Part shown: positions 57,665-64,000 of the stretch, piece after piece | Layout: every line of letters begins with the position of its first letter | Position numbering within the stretch: position 1 is the stretch's first letter | Made by a program: the position numbers and the translations under genes | From: Delphinapterus leucas | Lineage: Eukaryota > Chordata > Mammalia > Artiodactyla > Monodontidae | Direction of reading: 5' to 3' | Length of the DNA: 64,000 nt | Assembly (NCBI RefSeq): GCF_002288925.2 | Contig: NW_022098031.1 | Span: 8,540,354 to 8,604,353, forward strand | Notes under the pieces: model-generated | Seen by the model: only the letters and a program-made list of their open reading frames with translations | Database searches by the model: none | What the model was told of the DNA's origin: nothing

Positions 57665-57900
57665 AATAATATTTAGATTTATTGAGAGCTTACTATATGC
57701 CTAAAAATATTGTAAGTACATTGCATAGGGTAACTCATTTAATCCAGAACAACCCTCTTAGGTTAGTACTATTATTAGACCCATTTAATAGAGGAGGCTA
57801 CCAGGGTCTAATGAGATTAACTACCTTTTCTTGGGTCATGCAGCTGGTAAGTAGAGGAGTTGTGACTGAGTCAAGTGACTCAAAACTTGTGCTCCTTATG
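57665..57900 (-). mobile_element. MIR SINE
   Basis: Antisense MIR: TTATTGAGAGCTTACTATATGCC, TTAGGTTAGTACTATTATTAGACCC, CATGCAGCTGGTAAGTAGAGG. Confidence 0.8.
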
Positions 57901-58109
57901 TTGTATCATTTTGCCCTACCTTACAGAGTTTTTGGAAGAAATAGATTAGGAAATGAATATGAACATGCCTTTTGCATAGTCAGGCACATACTAAGATAGT
58001 TCGTGGTAAATATTTTATGGTATCAATGATGTAAAGAACTGTGTCAGTCAGGGTAGGCAGAGAAACAAAACCTCTCTAGCCATTACAAATAATGGAAATA
58101 TAACACAGG

Positions 58110-58495
58110 GAACTGCTGTTTCAGTTAGCTCAGGCTGCTGTAACAAAATATGACAGACTGGTGGCTTAAACAACAGAAATGAATCTTCTCACAGTTCTGG
58201 AGGCTGGGAGTCCAAGATCAGGGTCCTGGCAGATTCAGTTCCTGGTGAGAGCTCTCTTCCTAGCTCGCAGACAGCCACCTGCTTGCTTCGTTCTCACATG
58301 ACAGGGAGAGAGAGTGAGCTCTCTAGTGTCTTATCTTAAAAGTACAGCCATCCTGTCAGATCTGGGCTTCACCCTTTGACTTCATTGAACCTTAATTACT
58401 TCCTTATTCCAAATACAGCCACACTGAGGGTTAGGGCCCAAACGTATGAATTTGGGGTGCAGGGGGGACACAGTTTAGTTTGTAGCAACTGCTTG
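58110..58495 (-). mobile_element. MLT1/MST-type LTR
   Basis: Antisense MaLR LTR: CTGTAACAAAATATGACAGACTGG, CACAGTTCTGGAGGCTGGGAG, AAATACAGCCACACTGAGGG. Confidence 0.8.
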
Positions 58496-59090
58496 CACAG
58501 GTAGGTGATGGAAGAAGTAAGAAGTCAAATGCGATGGCAAGGTAAACCAGAGATTAGCAACAGTAGGAAGTTGCTACCACTTGTAGGCCTGGAGGGACAG
58601 AGAAAATGTTACCAGATCCCAGGATCTAAGGCCACCTGGTGGAAGATGGAACCATGGCAGGGACACAGAAGAAGGACTGTCTAGCAGGAACAGAAGCCAT
58701 GAAGGTGACTCAGTGGCTACTGTCAGAACAGAGAAAGGGAGACATGCCGTGGTTTCTTCCTTGTTCCGCTCTCCAGTCTTCTGACAGTGCCTTCCATTGG
58801 CTGACCTCACCTGGACACCAGAAAGCAAGGGAGCCTGGGAAAGGCAGTTTTCTGATGCAGAGCAAAGCTGAGATAGGCAAGGATTGGACTAAGCAGACCG
58901 GGAAGACTGCCATAGCAATTGGAGATTTAGAGAGCAAGCACACAGGTGTTGAACTTTTAGATTAAAGGGTATGAAAATTGTGGGAAGTATAACTAAGATT
59001 TAAAATGTTCATGTGAAATTCTATGAAGTTTCCTGGATTCTTTCTGCTTTGATGAATATTCAAAGCAATTTAGAGATAGAGAGGACTTTA
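58496..59090. other. No gene recognised
   Basis: The opposing open frames at 58574-58965 have no domain and no splice or conservation evidence. Confidence 0.4.
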
Positions 59091-59092
59091 GA

Positions 59093-59240
59093 GCAGTAGT
59101 TCTTACCTGGGGCCATTTGCCCCTCAGGGGATATTTGACAATGTCTGAAGGGTGGTCACAGCTGGGGTAGAGGGGAAGTGGTACTGGTATCTAGTGGGCA
59201 GAAGCCAGGGATGCTGCTAAACATCCTGCAGTACATCTCT
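59093..59240 (+). mobile_element. MER5A-like hAT DNA transposon
   Basis: CAGTAGTTCTTACCTGGGGCCATTTGCCCC … TCTAGTGGGCAGAAGCCAGGGATGCTGCTAAACATCC matches the MER5A pattern. Confidence 0.88.
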
Positions 59241-59289
59241 TTATCTACCATGTCTAGTTTGTCACTCTGCCTTGTTGATACTTCTATTG

Positions 59290-59910
59290 TATCTTCTTTC
59301 TTCCTCTTCCCTTAGCCATGGCCCTGGTTCAGGTCATCATCACTTCTCTCTAAGATCATTGCAACAATCTCTTGATGAGTTTTTCTACTTTATACTGTCT
59401 TCAAATCCATTGCCCATTGTGCCAGAGGAATGATATTTCTAAAATGCAGATGTTATCATGTTATATTACTTGCTCACAAGTTTGGAATTGACTACAAGGC
59501 TCTTAGTAAGAACTAATCCCCTTCTTCCCGGCTCATCTCCAGACACTGCTCCAGTAGCACCTCATGAGCCTTCAACTTTCTTTTCTTCTGTTATCTCTTC
59601 ATATCTTTTCCATGCTGCTCCCTATGCCAGGAATGACCTTGGTAATCATTTAGTTGGATTCCTTCAAGGTCTGGCTCAAATGTCAGTGAAGCTTTTCTGG
59701 ATCCATCAGGACTGAATTAATTTTTTCCATTCATCTGCATCTTCCCATAGCACTTTATATTTAAATATCACTTATTCTAATGTATTTTGCCTAGTTTTTT
59801 TGTTGCCTCCATTTTATTATAAGCTTCTGGAGTATTCCTGAGCCCCTAAATTGAATTTGTTCCCCACACCCTGGCAAGGTACCTAGAATATATTAGAGGC
59901 TCATTAATAA
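59290..59910 (+). mobile_element. L2 LINE 3' region
   Basis: Long L2-like stretch: AATCCATTGCCCATTGTGCCAGAGG, GGCTCATCTCCAGACACTGCTCC, CCTTCAAGGTCTGGCTCAAATGTC, then the 3' end. Confidence 0.7.
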
Positions 59911-60009
59911 TACCTGGTCCATTTGAAGAAAGTTATCCATTCTTAGTTTATAAAGATTTTTCATAGATTATCAATATTTTTATTTATAGTAAAAATATTT
60001 AATACATAC

Positions 60010-60235
60010 AGTATTATATGTATTATATGTCAGGTAATGCTCTAAGGAATTCACATGTATTAACTTATTCAATTCTCACAACAATTCCATTATTAAAATT
60101 GTTATCCTCATTTTATAGATAAGGAAACTGAGCCACAGGGAGGTTTAGTAAGTTGCCCAAAGTTCATGGAGCCAGGATTCAAATTCAACTACCCTGACTC
60201 CACAGCTTACATTCTTAAAACACAACACTGTAGTA
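60010..60235 (-). mobile_element. MIR SINE
   Basis: Antisense MIR: CAATTCTCACAACAATTCC, TTTTATAGATAAGGAAACTGAGCCACAGGGAGG. Confidence 0.88.
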
Positions 60236-60364
60236 TATCTCTTGGAAAAAAGCTGATTTGTTACAGAAACAGTTTTAGATTCTTTCCAGAGGAGCTAAAT
60301 TGCTGAGGGTAATACCCGAACATCACAGTTGACATAATGCCATAAACCCAAATTGAGTGGTCTC

Positions 60365-60578
60365 CTTTCCTTTAGCCTTATGCTTTGTGTACACCCCCAT
60401 CATAACATGTATCACTCTGTATTTCAAGCCTCTGTTTTCATGCCTGCTGCTTTAGTCTTTTGGGGAACAATTGAGGCAAGAAATGTGTCTTTTTTAACTT
60501 TATGTACTACCCACACATAGTATGGTACCTTCTGACAGATGCTTATCCAACCAATGTTTATTAAATGAAAGAATAAGA
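60365..60578 (+). mobile_element. L2 LINE 3' end
   Basis: AACATGTATCACTCTGTATTTCAAG … ACCAATGTTTATTAAATGAAAG, a diverged L2 terminus. Confidence 0.6.
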
Positions 60579-60759
60579 AATAGTGCTTGTGTTTTTAAAG
60601 ACATTAAAATTGCCATATCCATAAATGAAAGTTGACAGGTCCTATGCCTTACAACCAATTAACTTGACTCCAAAAGATACCTGAAGATGAAAATATCCTG
60701 TCCTTTTTCCTGAGAAGAGTTTGTTTAGTACCACTTTGATCTCCTCTTTCTATTACACT

Positions 60760-61005
60760 AGGTGGTGGTTAAGAGCTATAGAATCTGGAATCAGATTTGT
60801 TCAAGTTCCAATCATGGCTTCACTGTCTAGTCATTGAGTGATCTTGGACATATTACTTACTTTCTCTGTACCTCATCTGAAAACCAAGGATGAAAAGAAA
60901 TCTCTATAGGGCTGTTGTGAGATTAAATGAAGCAATCAATGCATGCAAAATATTTAGAACATATACTACAGTTAGTACCTAATAAATGTTAGTAGCTGTA
61001 ATATC
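60760..61005 (+). mobile_element. MIR SINE
   Basis: GGTGGTTAAGAGCTATAGAATCTGG, GGCTGTTGTGAGATTAAATGAAG, GTACCTAATAAATGTTAGTAGCTG: near full length. Confidence 0.88.
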
Positions 61006-63871
61006 ACCATCATTATAAGAATAAGTAGACCTAGCATTAGCACTTCAATACTCACTTATCGAGTTTTGGTTTTGATTATGGAGCTTCTTTACACTTCAAA
61101 GAAAGTTTGGGGCCATCAAGGAATTCATCTTCAAAGATCTGAATTTTTGAAATGGATTTTGACACCAGCTCCTCCACAGAATGATAAATCTGCTCAGACT
61201 CTCTTTCCAAGACTGCTATCCAGCGATCATGTTAAGTTATGGAACAAAAAGACAGAGAAGGAATAATGAGCCAGGAAGTGAGCTGCATGGAATGACAGAC
61301 AGTAAATGAAAAGGGATGTAATCCAGGAATCATCGTGATGTTAAACAGCACACATCAAGTGGAGAGAAAGCTCAGTCAGCTTTGCCGGTAAGGTGAGACC
61401 CGAATAAGTCATGTCTATTTAATACAATCTGAGCATCAGTTGCGGCAAGGCCAAGAGCAATAACTAAACGAGGCGAACATGACATTGCACCTGGCTCACG
61501 ATATCTCCAAGAGTAATTTGTGACATTATTTCAAGTGATTCCAACAAAACATGTTGTTCTCTGCAGAAATTGTGATTTTGGAAAACAGGTTAAGGGTCAT
61601 GGCAAAATTTGAAATGGAAATGGTCAGGAATGTTATAAACATGCAAGAAATCGTTAATAAGTTCATAACTGGAAGCCGTCATAACTGGCAATCGGACCTC
61701 TTTTTTCTAATAACCAAAAAAAAAAAAATCTTAACCTAGAGACAGTCAAGTAAAGAAAACTAAGCCCAATAAGTACTCAGAAACAAAATGAATATCAAAT
61801 GTGTATAATGAGCATTAGGATGCGGTGAATCCTTGTTGACCTGGGAAAAGCAAAGTCTCATGGGTCTGGCAGCTGGAGCTGTCAGGCTGTGGGCCTGGCT
61901 TTGTGTGGTGCTGGCTAAACCCCCAATACCTTTTTTATCCTCATTAATTATCCCTCAGTGGTTTAAAATTCTGGACTTTGGAAAGTACTTTCCAAAGATC
62001 TGAAAATCCTTAGATAGAAAGAGCAAATTTCTGATGGAAGAACCAACTTTCCTGGGAAGAATCCAGCCATAAAATGTCTAGAAATATCTTGGAAACAGCA
62101 TATATTTGAAACATACAAAGCAGAAATTCTATTTCCCTACTGCTCAGATTACTCTTATATGTAATTATCCTATATCTTTATGGTTGGTAGTGATGTGTGT
62201 CCTGGTTAAAGAACTGAGAAACTTGTATTTTTTAGTTCAGGGAAGGGGAAGAAGAAGGAACAATGTTGGGATTATGAGACTACTAAGTCTTCAAAGAAAA
62301 ATAACTGTTCAAATAAGCTTTTCTGAGATGGCTGGATTTAAACTGCAGTGTTGGATTACCTGTTGTGAAAAAGTGTTGGTAAGACCATTTAAATTCTTTG
62401 GGTAATTTACCCAGTCATCCTAGGAAAAGGAAAGACCACATTGTGTAGGGGAGGAAATTGGGACAGGCACCAATATCTATCTAGAAGATGCCAGCTATTT
62501 GCCAGGTTCAAGGCTAGGCACTTTACATACTTTATTCCAAGTTGATATCTCAATACCAATGCCTGGCTCCTATCCCTAGAGATTTTGAATTAATTGATGA
62601 TTATATGTGCTGTGCAGTTGCGAACCATGTGCTTAGAGGAGTCCAGTGAGAACCAGTTTCTGCTCCACAGTACCTATTTTTGTTGTGTTGAACTTCATAA
62701 ATTTTCTCAAACGTGTTCCCTCAGAGCACCTGCATGCCACCTACAATAATGGGATCATCTTGAAACACACCCAGTAATTCTTAAATATTTTCTATTCTTG
62801 AGCCTGTGGACAAACTTCATAAATTCAATATTAGGCCTTGCATAGATTCCATCTCATCCTTATTTCAGAGTGAATTTGGGGCAGCTGATCAAGTTCTGCC
62901 TTCGTAAAGACTGGCTCTGATAATTCATAGCTATTATCTCCCCAGTGTTCTGGAGCATGGAAAGGACTCAAGAGTCTTGCGTTGAATGCAGCAAACATTA
63001 TTCTTTCTTCTACTGTCTAATGTGGAATGACTGTCTTTTAGACTTGAGTCTCTGCCTCAGGTGTGCGTGTGGAGTAAAATGCAACAGCCTGTGTTATAAA
63101 GCCTCCAGCATTTGGCTTAGGGTGGGCTAATGGCACACATTTTCCCTGAGATTAGAACTGCACCTCTTCAACCCACCCCAGGTCTCCCACCCCCATGCCT
63201 TTGCTGAGGCCTACATGGTCCAAAGACTTGCATGAATCCACCCATGTGCACAGTTCTGCCTGTATGAAACAGCCACTAGCCTGTGGACAAAATTGCCAAA
63301 AGTAGGAATCACCTGCCAAGGTCAAGTTGCAGCAGTAAAATTCCAATCACACCATGGTAAACCCCCTCCTGGCACAGTGTAAGTCAGGCTTTATGATCTG
63401 CCAAAGGGTCATTCCCTCCCCACACATTCAAGTCCATTGTCCATGAATCCAAGCCCTGCAAGAATACTCTTAATGTGTTATTTGGGTCTATAAATTCTAC
63501 TCTTAATTTTATTTCTGTGTCAAAGCACATACACCAAAAGTTGGGCTTGAGATAACACTTCACAGACTATAAAATTCGGCCATGAAGTGAGCTGAGACAC
63601 TTGCTGGCTTCCAAAGGGGAAAAGGAGGAATTAAGCCCAGTTTATTCATCTCCAATTTACCATCAGATGAATCCCTCTACCTCCCCTCGGGAGGGGAGGC
63701 CCCTAGGATAGTTTGGTGTTGAAGAGGGGCTGAGAAGGGCATGAAGAGAGCCTTCCAGAGTTAAACTAACAGAGCTCCCTGAATATGGAAGAAATATCAG
63801 ATATGGGGAAGAATAGCTCCCTAACAATGCCCATTTGAAAGAATATTATTAATTTTTATTAGGCTTAGATT
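61006..63871. other. Intergenic DNA, no gene recognised
   Basis: A short antisense MIR-like piece may lie at 62490-62545 (AGGCTAGGCACTTTACATAC). Open frames up to 108 codons have no recognisable domain. Confidence 0.4.
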
Positions 63872-63935
63872 CTTTATTTCCAGTTTTATTAAAGGTATAA
63901 TTGACATACAGCACTGTATAAGTTGAAAGAATATT
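63872..63935 (-). mobile_element. Short L1M 3' fragment
   Basis: CCAGTTTTATTAAAGGTATAATTGACATACAGCACTG is the antisense L1 3' end pattern. Confidence 0.55.
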
Positions 63936-63960
63936 TGTTTTAAAATTGCATTATTTGATA

Positions 63961-64000
63961 GGGGGACCTTCAAGATGGCGGAAGAGTAAGACATGGAGAT
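63961..64000 (+). mobile_element. 5' end of another L1, cut by the window edge
   Basis: GGGGGACCTTCAAGATGGCGGAAGAGTAAGACATGGAGAT is the start of a cetartiodactyl L1 5'UTR. It keeps the true 5' end, so the element beyond the window may be full length. Confidence 0.8.

Noticed and set aside
58574..58965. Overlapping open frames on both strands
   Set aside because: Opposing frames of similar length in a GC-richer patch; no domain or splice signals.
56276..64000. A second tetraspanin copy downstream
   Set aside because: I looked for CCG-type, inner-loop and TM4 exon patterns on both strands and found none in the flanks of the gene.

Overview
The window is mammalian nuclear DNA, most likely from a cetacean (whale or dolphin). 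The best evidence is four copies of the CHR-type tRNA-derived SINE that ends in the 'ggcgcagtggttgagagtcc' promoter region and carries the cetacean 'gccgctccgcggcatgtggg'-like body, plus longer cetartiodactyl CHR-2/Bov-tA-like SINEs, cetartiodactyl L1 elements and a BTMAR-like mariner MITE. The DNA is AT-rich and is mostly introns and dead transposons. There is no operon-like organisation.

One protein-coding gene is supported: a tetraspanin of the TSPAN8 type on the + strand. Eight coding exons (28190-28249, 35848-35910, 41698-41835, 43284-43358, 43458-43559, 47466-47600, 50936-51019, 55580-55633) splice at GT/AG sites into an intact 236-codon frame. All seven introns are phase 0. A short 3'UTR has AATAAA at 55843. 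The protein has four membrane segments, a CCG motif and six canonical large-loop cysteines. It differs from human TSPAN8 at several functional positions: two inner-loop cysteines are gone, an arginine sits in TM3, and the N-glycosylation sequon has moved. It may therefore be a fast-evolving orthologue or a lineage-specific TSPAN8-like paralogue.

Layout. 1-8.3 kb: an old HAL1/L1-type remnant split by a near full-length, dead L1 on the minus strand (about 838-7113). 8.3-28 kb: intergenic DNA upstream of the gene, with L2, MIR, L1, LTR and SINE copies, including a four-layer nest at 16.2-18.7 kb and an unexplained 53-bp inverted repeat at 24.0-24.3 kb. 28.2-55.9 kb: the tetraspanin gene; its introns hold L1M, CHR SINE, MIR and L2 copies and a 1.17-kb truncated L1 with a 17-bp target duplication. 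55.9-64 kb: downstream intergenic DNA with L1ME, MIR, MLT1, MER5A and L2 remnants, ending in the first 40 bases of another L1 on the + strand.

No RNA gene, CRISPR array, second gene or new biological system is visible. The points most worth checking are the altered tetraspanin residues, the inverted repeat, and the nested or internally deleted L1 structures. Repeat family names come from recalled consensus sequences and were not searched; repeat edges are approximate unless a target-site duplication is given.
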